Below the pieces are notes generated by a model, which did not search any database, had not been told where the DNA came from, and saw only the letters and a program-made list of their open reading frames with translations. This document shows, piece after piece, positions 9,581 to 17,725 of a stretch of 64,000 nt of DNA; the first letter of the stretch is position 1; each line of letters begins with the position of its first letter. The position numbers and the translations under genes were made by a program. Source of the stretch: CAVQND01 sp964653485 (lineage in GTDB: Bacteria; Verrucomicrobiota; Verrucomicrobiia; Limisphaerales; UBA8199); assembly GCA_964653485.1 (NCBI GenBank), contig CAZZFF010000019.1, positions 1-64,000 on the forward strand, given 5' to 3'.

Positions 9581-10093
9581 TCAGGAAAAACTGAAGTGCC
9601 GGACGGGTTCAGTTCGCGCCGCCTGGGCCGCTACCGTCGGGAGTGAGGCGTGGCCGGAGGTTTCGCGCGGGTTCAGGTTGGCGCATTTCTCACTGAGTTG
9701 GCGCGCTGTCTCCACCAAGTCGCGGAAATTGATCCGCTTGGCGAAAAAGAACCTGGCGCCCAAGGCGAGGGCCTTCCGGATGTCCGGCTCGTAATCAACG
9801 TCACTGAGCAACCCAATGACGAGGCGGTGGAAAGAGCGATGCTGGCGCAGCCGGTCCAAAAGCTCCAACGCGCTCATGCCGGGCAGGCGCAACTCCGTCA
9901 CGAAGAGGTCCGGAAACGGGAAGCGGACCCGATCCCCGTAAGGTCCGAGGCCTTGCAGATAATCGATGGCTTGCCGGCCGTCCTGGACAAAATGGAGAGT
10001 GACAGCCGACCCCACTTTTTTGAAGGCGAGCGCCAGGAAGAAAGCGTCATCGGGATTGTCGTCGGCCACGAGGATCGTTGGTTTGCCAGGCAT
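9581..10093 (-). CDS. Stand-alone receiver protein with Asp-to-Glu phospho-site
   Basis: A 170-residue CheY/Rcp1-like receiver domain with no output domain. The acidic pair is present in ILVADDNPDDA (D11, D12). At the usual phospho-acceptor Asp the sequence is DLFVTELRLPGMSALELL, so Glu67 replaces Asp. The switch Ser/Thr is retained in GLLSDVD (S97) and the conserved Lys in FFFAKRINF (K119), but the following Pro is Arg. The C-terminal 40 residues look disordered. Asp-to-Glu substitutions can mimic phosphorylation, so this may be a constitutively on or phosphorylation-independent signalling protein. It lies downstream of the sigma/URO-D gene cluster on the same strand. Confidence 0.85.
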   Translation of the reverse strand: MPGKPTILVADDNPDDAFFLALAFKKVGSAVTLHFVQDGRQAIDYLQGLGPYGDRVRFPFPDLFVTELRLPGMSALELLDRLRQHRSFHRLVIGLLSDVDYEPDIRKALALGARFFFAKRINFRDLVETARQLSEKCANLNPRETSGHASLPTVAAQAARTEPVRHFSFS

Positions 10094-10146
10094 TTTTTAC
10101 TTATACGCCTTGCTCCGCGAGTTCGCCATGGGGTGTCCGCCCCAAC

Positions 10147-11214
10147 TTACGGCGGCGGACATCTCGACGGGGCGGATTGGGGCGCGCCGGCGCCCTGATA
10201 CACGGCGAGGATGTTCTCGGGCGGGACGTCGGGTTGAAAGAGGTGGGCGGGGGCGAGGATATAGCCGCCCGCGGCGCCCAGGACATCGCAGTAGCGGCGG
10301 GCTTGGGCTGCGACCTGGGCCGGGGTGCCGTGCGGCAAGAGGTCTTGCATATCGATGCCGCCGTGGAAGCAAAGGCTGCGGCCGAACTCCGCCTTGAGGC
10401 GCTCGGGTTGCATGGCGGGGCCGGCGGGCTGGAGCGGGTCCAGGATGTCCACTCCGAGCCGTATGAGTTCGGGTATGAACCGTGTGACCGCTCCGCAACT
10501 GTGGTACATGACCCATCCTCCGAGCTGGTGGATGCGGACGATCATCTCCCTCAGGTAAGGCTCCACGAACTCGTGGAACATGGCGGTCGAGATGAGGGGG
10601 CCATGCTGCCCCGCAAGGTCGCTGATGAGGAGATAGAGGTCGATGCGGCCATGGGTCAATTCGGCGGCGCGGGTGTAGTCTTCGAGGTAGAAATCGGTGA
10701 ACTTCCGGCAGAGAAAATGGACCCACTCGGGCCGCTCAGCCAGGTCGAGGAAGAACTCTTCCCATCCTCGGACCAAGGCGGGGCGTTGCCAGACATCGGC
10801 GAAGCCATAGAGGAGGGCGTGGTCGGCGTGGCGGCGGGCCTGGTCCCGCAGGCCGGAACGGTCCAGGCAATCGGGAGTGGGCCAGTCAAATGCCTCGATG
10901 TCAGCCAGGCTCCGGGCTTGCGCCAAGGCCCCTTTGACGTCCTGGCGCATGGGTCCCCAGGGGGTCGGCTGCTGGACGAATCGCTCGCCCCAGAAGTTCT
11001 GTAAAACGCCGTCGCCAACCTGGCGTTCGGGCGGGGCGGGCGCTTCCAGGTGGCGCACGTCCACTTCGATGGCGTCCAGGAGGCGGTCCTGATCCGGATA
11101 CCCGGTGTATTCGAGCAAGCGGCGCAGGGCCGGCGGTTCCGCCCAGAAATCTCGAGGGGTGCGGTCGGGCTGTTCACGCCGCACAGCGGCAAGGACTCGT
11201 TCTCGTGGAGTCAT
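10147..11214 (-). CDS. URO-D superfamily methyltransferase/decarboxylase-like protein
   Basis: A 355-residue protein with the uroporphyrinogen decarboxylase fold: N-terminal TPRERVLAAVRREQPDRTPRDFW, central YHSCGAVTRFIPELI, FHGGIDMQDLLPHGT and C-terminal ILAPAHLFQPDVPPENILAV. The HSCG motif is typical of MtaA/CmuA-like corrinoid-associated paralogues and related catabolic proteins, not of heme-pathway HemE, and no heme genes are nearby. Its ATG overlaps the stop of the upstream DUF3106-like gene by 4 bp, indicating translational coupling. Substrate unknown. Confidence 0.82.
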   Translation of the reverse strand: MTPRERVLAAVRREQPDRTPRDFWAEPPALRRLLEYTGYPDQDRLLDAIEVDVRHLEAPAPPERQVGDGVLQNFWGERFVQQPTPWGPMRQDVKGALAQARSLADIEAFDWPTPDCLDRSGLRDQARRHADHALLYGFADVWQRPALVRGWEEFFLDLAERPEWVHFLCRKFTDFYLEDYTRAAELTHGRIDLYLLISDLAGQHGPLISTAMFHEFVEPYLREMIVRIHQLGGWVMYHSCGAVTRFIPELIRLGVDILDPLQPAGPAMQPERLKAEFGRSLCFHGGIDMQDLLPHGTPAQVAAQARRYCDVLGAAGGYILAPAHLFQPDVPPENILAVYQGAGAPQSAPSRCPPP

Positions 11215-12275
11215 GGCTTGTCTGGCCCGGGGCGCGGGGGCAGGCCGGGCGGGGCAGGCGGGCGCTTGAGGCCGGGCGGGGCAGGGGGACCTTCCAGGCC
11301 CGGGGGCGCGGGAGGTTGCTGAGGCAGTTCGTTGACCAGTTCACGCCAATTCTGCCGTTCGTCGGGGGCCATCAGCTTCCATAACTGGGCGTTCCGAAGG
11401 AACTGGCGGCGTTGATCAAGGCTGAGGCGGGCAAACTTCTCGAACGAACGGATGGCCTTGGCGCGGTCTGTCGGGGAGAGGTTAGCGAACTTATAGAGGG
11501 TTCTTTCGATTTGCCGGCGTTCCGGCTCGCTCAGGGTATTGCAGGCCTCCTGCTGCTCTTCCGGGGTGAGGTCGAAGAATCGTTTGAAGCGGGCGGTAAT
11601 TCTTTGCTGTTGGATGCGGGGCAGGGCTTGCCACTGGAGGATGCCGCGGTCAAGTTTGGCCTGTTGGGCCGGGGAGGCGGGCGGAAGGGGGGGCGGCCCG
11701 GTCTTGAGATCGGTGAAGAAGCGGATGGCGGCGGTATTGGTGAGCAGCTCCTGTTGTTTGCTGGCGGGGAACTGGTCCCAGGCGAGCAATCGTCTTTCGA
11801 TCTCGCTACGCTCGCTCCGCGGCACCAGGGCCAGGAGAGCAAAGCGATTGGAGGCGGATGTGTTCATCAGGGGCCAGAGGTAGTAGAAGAGTTCCGTGGC
11901 TTTGAGGCGCAACTCGCGCCGGTTCGGGCTCATGGATTCGTACTCGCGGACTTTGGCCAGGATTTGTCTTTGGATGTCCGGGGGGCGGCCGGCGAGGAAT
12001 TGCTTCCGTTCCGCGGGATTCATGGCAAGCAACTCGCGGAACGTCTCGACGGGCGACCGGGCGGCGATTGCGTTGGTGGGGGTGTCGCCTGCGGATGGAG
12101 CGGGCGGGGGCGGCAGAGTATGAGACAGGAGCGGCCCTCCGGCAAGTTCCTGGGGCGCGGCCCAGGAGGCGAGCAGGGAGTGCCTGAGCGAGGCCCTCCC
12201 GGTCCATACGCACGCAACCAGGGAGACGGCCATCACGCCCGCCAGCCAAAGGCCCTTTGTGGAGGAACGGTTCAT
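11211..12275 (-). CDS. DUF3106-like secreted/membrane-anchored protein with Pro-rich tail
   Basis: A 354-residue protein with an N-terminal membrane segment (GLWLAGVMAVSLVACVWTG). Helical repeats follow with phrases such as MNPAERKQFLAGRPPDIQRQI, LTPEEQQEACNTLSEPER, LSPTDRAKAIRSFEKFARLS and MAPDERQNWRELVNELP, characteristic of DUF3106. The C-terminus is a repeated PPAPPGL tail. DUF3106 genes are commonly next to ECF sigma/anti-sigma genes, as here. The start lies 1 bp beyond the stop of the anti-sigma gene and its own stop overlaps the URO-D start. A periplasmic sensor or co-regulator role is inferred. Confidence 0.75.
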   Translation of the reverse strand: MNRSSTKGLWLAGVMAVSLVACVWTGRASLRHSLLASWAAPQELAGGPLLSHTLPPPPAPSAGDTPTNAIAARSPVETFRELLAMNPAERKQFLAGRPPDIQRQILAKVREYESMSPNRRELRLKATELFYYLWPLMNTSASNRFALLALVPRSERSEIERRLLAWDQFPASKQQELLTNTAAIRFFTDLKTGPPPLPPASPAQQAKLDRGILQWQALPRIQQQRITARFKRFFDLTPEEQQEACNTLSEPERRQIERTLYKFANLSPTDRAKAIRSFEKFARLSLDQRRQFLRNAQLWKLMAPDERQNWRELVNELPQQPPAPPGLEGPPAPPGLKRPPAPPGLPPRPGPDKP

Positions 12276-12276
12276 A

Positions 12277-12780
12277 TTATTTCAGCAGGTGCAGCAGTTC
12301 AATGTCCGCCGGTGGCGTGCGGTCGAGCACCTGGATGGCGTCGAAGTTGGTGAGAATCTGGGGGCTGGGCAGGGACACGACATCAGCGATGGCGACTACG
12401 CTTCTGATGAGCTGTGCGCGCTGAAAGGCCAGGACCTCATGGTAAGAGAGCAGGCTGGTGCCCAGGAAAATCGCCGCGAACGCCGCCTTGGGCAACCAAG
12501 GGAGGCGGCCAGGCCAGACAAGCCAGCGCAATCGCACCGGCCGCGAGAGGACGCCCGCTTCCCGGCCGGCAGCCTCCAGGGCCAGCGCCGTGAAATTGCT
12601 GGGCACGGCCGCATCGGGCAGTTGGTCCAGGACGCGGTTCAGGGCGGCTTCGGTCCGCCACTCGGCCAGCGCTTCAGGATGCCCGGCGAGCCATGCGCGC
12701 AACTCCGCCTGCTCAGCCGGCGTGAGGTCTCGCCGCCAACTCAATTCCCGCCAACGCTCGCATCTCAGATTGTCTTTCAT
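12277..12780 (-). CDS. Putative anti-sigma factor, single-pass membrane protein
   Basis: A 167-residue protein encoded 97 bp downstream of the ECF sigma gene. The N-terminus (CERWRELSWRRDLTPAEQAELRAWLAGHPEALAEW) resembles cytoplasmic anti-sigma domains of FecR or zinc-less type; no HxxxCxxC zinc motif is present. A transmembrane helix lies at about residues 92-110 (LPKAAFAAIFLGTSLLSY), leaving a short periplasmic tail. Position and topology support a membrane anti-sigma role; sequence alone does not prove it. Confidence 0.65.
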   Translation of the reverse strand: MKDNLRCERWRELSWRRDLTPAEQAELRAWLAGHPEALAEWRTEAALNRVLDQLPDAAVPSNFTALALEAAGREAGVLSRPVRLRWLVWPGRLPWLPKAAFAAIFLGTSLLSYHEVLAFQRAQLIRSVVAIADVVSLPSPQILTNFDAIQVLDRTPPADIELLHLLK

Positions 12781-12877
12781 AAGCCTCGCCGAAGTTCTAG
12801 AGATTTGATAACCGCGCGGAGACGAAAGTTGCGTTCATCGAAGGTCCTCGGCCGAGAGGCCGCCACGAGGACGCCGT

Positions 12878-13486
12878 TCAGGGCGCGTCGCTCCACACCC
12901 CGCTGCGCAGGTAGGGTTTGAGTTTGTGCTTCAGGGTCTCGCGGCCGCGGTGGATAAGGGATTTGGTGGCGGAGACGGAGCAGCCGAGGACCTTGGCAAT
13001 TTCCTCGTAGCTCATTTCATCCTGGCGGCACAGCAGGATGGCCGTGCGCTGGTTTTCAGGCAGGTCGGCCAGGGCCTGTTCGATTTTTTGCTCGAGTTCG
13101 CCGTGGAGGAGGTTCTCCGGGGGCGGAACCGCTTTCTTGTCTTCGAATTGCTGCAAGGGTTGGTCGTCCTGCTCGGGTCGGGTGGCATCCATGGACTCGG
13201 AGGGATGGCGGGAGCGACGCCGCAGTTCGTTGAGGGCCAGGTTGCGGGCGATAGTAAAGAGCCAGGTCGAGAACTTGGCGGAGACCTCGTAGCGATGGGC
13301 GGAGCGAAAGACCTGGACAAAGACGTTTTGGGCGACGTCTTCGGCTTCGGTCGGGTCGTGGAGCATCCGGTACACGAGGTTCAGGACCGGCCGCTTATAC
13401 TTGTCCACGAGCGCGGCAAAAGCGGTGCCCTCGCCCTGTTTAACGCGTAACATCAAGGCGGCATCGGGTTCCAGCTCAGCGGACAT
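12878..13486 (-). CDS. ECF RNA polymerase sigma factor (RpoE-like)
   Basis: A 202-residue sigma-70 family factor with region 2 (YRMLHDPTEAEDVAQNVFVQVFR, FSTWLFTIARNLALNELRRR) and region 4 (ALADLPENQRTAILLCRQDEMSYEEIAKVLGCSVSATKSLIHRG). The frame is open to a TTG at 13504, but the ATG at 13486 is preferred. It heads a co-directional set with the anti-sigma and DUF3106-like genes and probably regulates that operon. Confidence 0.92.
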   Translation of the reverse strand: MSAELEPDAALMLRVKQGEGTAFAALVDKYKRPVLNLVYRMLHDPTEAEDVAQNVFVQVFRSAHRYEVSAKFSTWLFTIARNLALNELRRRSRHPSESMDATRPEQDDQPLQQFEDKKAVPPPENLLHGELEQKIEQALADLPENQRTAILLCRQDEMSYEEIAKVLGCSVSATKSLIHRGRETLKHKLKPYLRSGVWSDAP

Positions 13487-13574
13487 GCTAGGGCATCTTA
13501 TCAAACACCGGAAAGCTCACAAGGTTTGACGCGGCTTGCGTTTGGGGCGTTTCTCACCCAAGCTTGGAAGTGGA

Positions 13575-16358
13575 ATGCAGGAATTGCTCAAGAAGATCGA
13601 GGCCAGCGCCGCCGCGCGGCTGTCGCTGCCCCCGGGCCGGGAGCCGGCGCAGGAGTTGGCGCGCTACAAGGCCTTTCTGAAGGTCGAGACCCATCGGCTC
13701 AAGATGCTGCACCGGGCCGGCGGAGGCGGTCTGGAGGTGTGCCACGCGCGGTCGGTGATGATGGACCTCTTGCTGCGCCATCTGTGGGGCACGGCGAAGG
13801 CGAATCTGACCGAGGCGGCGCGGAAGGAGTTTCCGCACCTGGCCCTGGTGGCGATCGGGGGTTACGGGCGTGGGGAGCTCAACCCGCACAGCGACATCGA
13901 CTTCATGTTCCTGCACAGCGGGCAGGTTGCCGGAAACCGGCCGCTGCCCTATTTGTCCAAGATCATTGACGGCATTCTGTACCCGCTCTGGGACATCGGG
14001 CTCAAGGTCGGCCATTCGGTGCGGAGCATCGAGGATTGCGTGAAGGTGGCCAACACCGACATGCAATCCAAGACCTCGTTGATCGAGGCCCGGCTCGTCG
14101 TGGGAGACGAGGACTTGTTCCTGAAGTTCCAGAAGGCCCTGGTCAACAAGTGCGTCGAGGGGCATGTCGAGGAATATATCGCGATGCGCGTTGCGGACCA
14201 GGCCGCGCGGAGGGAGAAGTTCGGCAATTCGGCCTGCATGCAGGAGCCTAATCTGAAGAACGGCTGCGGCGGGCTGCGGGACTTTCAGAACCTGCTGTGG
14301 ATGGCATTTTTCAAGCATCGCACGCGGTCGCTCACGGAATTGCAGGCGCAGGGCCTGATCAGCGAAAAGGAGCGGAAGCAACTCGAGGGGGCCTACGACT
14401 TCCTGCTGCGCGCGCGCACGGAGATGCACTATCACCTGAACCGGGCCATGGACGTGCTGACCAAGAACCTCCAGCCGACGGTGGCCCACAACCTGGGCTT
14501 TACGGAGCGGTCCCCCAGCGAGCGCATCGAGCGGTTCATGCGGGAGCTGTATATGCGCTCCAGGAACGTCTTTCTCATCACCCGCACGCTGGAACAGCGT
14601 TTGGCCCTCCAGCCCGAGGTCCCGCGCCGTTTGTCCCTGCGCTCCTTCCTGCCCGGCGGCCGCAAGCCGGTCATCGAGCCGGTCGATGGTTTCAAGTTCT
14701 GCGACCACGAGATTCACGCGGTATCCGACCGTGTTTTTCGCGAGCAGCCCTGCCGGCTGATGCGCGTGTTTCTTTACGCCCAGCAACGCGGTCTGCGCCT
14801 GCACCCCGACCTGGCGCAACTCATCCGGAAGGAGTTGCTGCTGGTGGATCGGACCTTCCTCATGGACCAGCACGTGCGGGAGACTTTCCTGACGATCCTG
14901 GACCAACGCGGCAACGTCGCCCCCATTCTGCGCACGATGCACGAGGTCGACTTCCTGGGCCGCTATATTCCTGAGTTCCGCAAGCTGACCTGCCTTGTGC
15001 AGCATGAGTTCTACCACCTATACGCGGCCGACGAGCACACGCTCGTCTGCCTCGAACAGCTTGATCGCGTCTGGAACGCCAAAGCCCCCCCTTACACCGA
15101 GTATGCCGAGCTGCTACACAAGGTGGAGCGGCCCTTTATCCTGTACCTGGCCTTGCTTCTCCACGACCTGGGCAAGCCCGAGGGTCACGGTCATCCGGCC
15201 TTGAGCGGGGAGATGGCCCTGCGCGTGGCCAAGCGCCTGGACCTCGACGGGGCAGCCACTCACACCCTCCGCGTGATCATCGAGAACCATCTCTTGCTGG
15301 CCAGCATCTCCCAACGCCGCGACCTCGACGACCCGTCCGTCATCCGGCACGTGGCCAAACAAATCCAAACCCCCGAGACCCTCGGGATGCTCACGTTGCA
15401 CACCTTCGCGGATTCCCTGGCCACAAGCGACAAGCTCTGGAACGGTTTCAAGGACTCGCTCCTTTGGGCGCTGCACAACAAGACCATGGCGCTGATGACC
15501 GGCGGGACGGAGTTTGTCCGCACTGACGAGATGCACCGCGAATTGTTGCGCCAGGAGGTCAACCGCCTGCTGGCGGGCAGCGCCGACCCTGCCGAACTGC
15601 AGGCCCATTTCACCAAACTGCCTCCGCGCTATTACCAGCTCCATTCCGCGCGCGAGGTCATCGCCGACCTCGTCCTGGTGAACCGGTTCTTGCGCCTCCA
15701 GGTCCTGGAAGACCAGAATGTGCTCGGGCCGATCGTGAGTTGGCAGGACCAGCCGGATCGGGGCGCCAACCTGGTGAAAGTCTGCACCTGGGACCGCGAA
15801 GGGCTCTTCAGCAAGATAGCAGGCTCTTTCAGCGCCGCCGGCCTCAACATCCTCAGCTCCCGCGTTTTCACCCGCTCCGATGGCATCGCCCTCGACGCGT
15901 TTCTGGTTACCGATGCCCGCAACGGCAGCCTTGCGGGCCCCGAGCAGCGGGACAAGTTTCAGGAGGTCCTCAAGAAGGCCCTCGCCGGAGGCGGCGTCGA
16001 TTTCCCCGCCCTCATCGCCCGCCAGAAGATTACACGCCCTCTTTACCAGGCCTATTCCGGCGAGCACATCTCGACCCAGGTCCGCTTCGAGGACGAGGCT
16101 TCCGACACCCGCACCATCATCGAGATCGAGACCGAAGACCGGCTCGGCCTCCTTTACATCATCTCGCAGACGCTGGCGGAGTTGAACCTTGACATCTCCA
16201 ACGCGAAGATTCTCACCGAGAAAGGCGCGGCGATCGACAGCTTTTACGTCCGGGAAACCAACGGCGCGCGCGTCAGTTCACCCGAACGGCGCACCGCCAT
16301 CGAGCGGCGCCTGCGCCGAGCTATCCAGAAACTGGCGGAGCGCTCCGGCGAAGCATAG
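13575..16358 (+). CDS. glnD: [Protein-PII] uridylyltransferase/uridylyl-removing enzyme
   Basis: A 927-residue protein with full GlnD order. The nucleotidyltransferase domain has GGYGRGELNPHSDID at about residues 95-110. A PII-uridylyltransferase linker follows, then an HD hydrolase domain (LLLHDLGKPEGHGHPALSG, about 525-545). Two C-terminal ACT domains follow (VKVCTWDREGLFSKIAGSFS near 734; TIIEIETEDRLGLLYIISQT near 850). GlnD senses glutamine through the ACT domains and adds or removes UMP on PII. The ATG at 13575 has GGAAG upstream; a longer frame to a TTG at 13536 is less likely. It converges with the nitrilase-fold gene, 14 bp away. Confidence 0.94.
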   Translation: MQELLKKIEASAAARLSLPPGREPAQELARYKAFLKVETHRLKMLHRAGGGGLEVCHARSVMMDLLLRHLWGTAKANLTEAARKEFPHLALVAIGGYGRGELNPHSDIDFMFLHSGQVAGNRPLPYLSKIIDGILYPLWDIGLKVGHSVRSIEDCVKVANTDMQSKTSLIEARLVVGDEDLFLKFQKALVNKCVEGHVEEYIAMRVADQAARREKFGNSACMQEPNLKNGCGGLRDFQNLLWMAFFKHRTRSLTELQAQGLISEKERKQLEGAYDFLLRARTEMHYHLNRAMDVLTKNLQPTVAHNLGFTERSPSERIERFMRELYMRSRNVFLITRTLEQRLALQPEVPRRLSLRSFLPGGRKPVIEPVDGFKFCDHEIHAVSDRVFREQPCRLMRVFLYAQQRGLRLHPDLAQLIRKELLLVDRTFLMDQHVRETFLTILDQRGNVAPILRTMHEVDFLGRYIPEFRKLTCLVQHEFYHLYAADEHTLVCLEQLDRVWNAKAPPYTEYAELLHKVERPFILYLALLLHDLGKPEGHGHPALSGEMALRVAKRLDLDGAATHTLRVIIENHLLLASISQRRDLDDPSVIRHVAKQIQTPETLGMLTLHTFADSLATSDKLWNGFKDSLLWALHNKTMALMTGGTEFVRTDEMHRELLRQEVNRLLAGSADPAELQAHFTKLPPRYYQLHSAREVIADLVLVNRFLRLQVLEDQNVLGPIVSWQDQPDRGANLVKVCTWDREGLFSKIAGSFSAAGLNILSSRVFTRSDGIALDAFLVTDARNGSLAGPEQRDKFQEVLKKALAGGGVDFPALIARQKITRPLYQAYSGEHISTQVRFEDEASDTRTIIEIETEDRLGLLYIISQTLAELNLDISNAKILTEKGAAIDSFYVRETNGARVSSPERRTAIERRLRRAIQKLAERSGEA

Positions 16359-16372
16359 CCGGCCGGAGGGTG

Positions 16373-17434
16373 CTATATCCGCACTCCCGCAGCCCGGTAG
16401 AACCGCTGTACGCGGGCCATCTCCTCCTCGAGTTCCAGGACGCCAATTGACCGCACCATCTGGCCGATCGTCGTTTTGGGATCATTGGACCAGAAGATGC
16501 CGCAATCCTCGTCTTCGTAATAGCGGAAACCGACCTTGTCGCCAAAGGCTTTCCGGAGGGCTTCGCCGTTTCGCAGCTTCGCGCTCCAAGGGAGCAGGGC
16601 GTAACTGAGGTCCAATTCGTGAACCAGGATGCTTTGCGGCGGCCTGACCTGCGCGGCGATCTTACCCGTCGGCTCAAAGATGGACGCGTTGTGCCTCCAG
16701 GTGCTGGAGGCAATGTAGCAGCGGTGCTGCCTGGCTCGGAACGCGGGTTGAGATGTCTGCGGCGATTGGGTGGGCCAGGCGATGAGCTCCGCTCCGCGGC
16801 GGGCCAGTTCCGCCCAGCCGCCGCCGAAATTCATGTCGTAGCAGATTTGAATTCCCAGTTTCCCGAAATCGCAGTCGAAGACGGGCAGCGCGTCGCCGGG
16901 GGTGGCGCCGCCCTCCATGGTTCGGCGTTCGAGCGAGACCACCAAATGCACTTTGCGGTAGGTTCCCAGCACGTCACCTTTGCGTCCGAGGAGGATCGCC
17001 GCATTCGAGCACACCCGTTTTTCTCTTGAATCCAACAAGTAAGTGGGAACGACGATATGGCAGGCGTGCTCGCGGGCCTTCCGAGCGAAGGAATCCTTGA
17101 ATTCTCCCTCGAAGGAGACCGAATGGGCCACGGCGTCGTCGCCCGCTTCGCCGGTGATCGCCGTCTCCGGCAGAACGGCGAGGTCGAGACCGCGGCCATA
17201 GGCTTGTTTGGCCTGGGCGGCCATTTGGTCTATGATGCCGGTGAGTTGCTCCGAGCGTTTGGACAGCCCGGGATACTCCCCCCAAAAGGACTGCATGACG
17301 GTGCCGACGATGACCTTTCGGGGAGGGGTGTCGGAGGTGGTTCGGACTTGTCCCTCCTCCTCGGAGGCCAGTGCGGGGACAGCGTCAAGAGCCGCGACGC
17401 CGCTCAGCGTCGCCAGGAATGTTCTTCGGTGCAT
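16373..17434 (-). CDS. Secreted carbon-nitrogen hydrolase (nitrilase superfamily)
   Basis: A 353-residue protein with the Glu-Lys-Cys triad of the family: VLPETAI, YRKVHLVV and IQICYDMNFGG. The leader MHRRTFLATLSGVAALDAVPALA has twin Arg and a hydrophobic core. The ATG at 17434 is chosen over a TTG at 17479 because GGAG lies 9 nt upstream and the export signal then sits at the N-terminus. Substrate unknown; a secreted amidase or nitrilase is likely. Confidence 0.85.
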   Translation of the reverse strand: MHRRTFLATLSGVAALDAVPALASEEEGQVRTTSDTPPRKVIVGTVMQSFWGEYPGLSKRSEQLTGIIDQMAAQAKQAYGRGLDLAVLPETAITGEAGDDAVAHSVSFEGEFKDSFARKAREHACHIVVPTYLLDSREKRVCSNAAILLGRKGDVLGTYRKVHLVVSLERRTMEGGATPGDALPVFDCDFGKLGIQICYDMNFGGGWAELARRGAELIAWPTQSPQTSQPAFRARQHRCYIASSTWRHNASIFEPTGKIAAQVRPPQSILVHELDLSYALLPWSAKLRNGEALRKAFGDKVGFRYYEDEDCGIFWSNDPKTTIGQMVRSIGVLELEEEMARVQRFYRAAGVRI

Positions 17435-17725
17435 TTGCGAGTTCTCCTGCGAGGTGAACAACAGTTCTATTTTTCTCAATCATAACTCCCGCGCAAGGAC
17501 AGCGCCAGGGCTAAGGAGGCTATTCAGAATAGCATGAACACTTTCGCGTGGTCGTTTGACCGCTGGCTTCGTTGCTCGCTCGTTCCAGACCGGTGCGGGT
17601 ATGCGTCTCGCTAGCGCCTCGCCAGCGGAGGTCCGGAGCGGCGAGCCGAACGAGGGGGAATCATCGTGCGAGGCTGAAAATGGGCTGCTTGCGTGAGGGG
17701 AGCCATGATGACGTGAAGGACTCCC

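Noticed and set aside
13554..15017. 487-codon minus-strand open frame
   Set aside because: Antisense to glnD, whose domains are complete.
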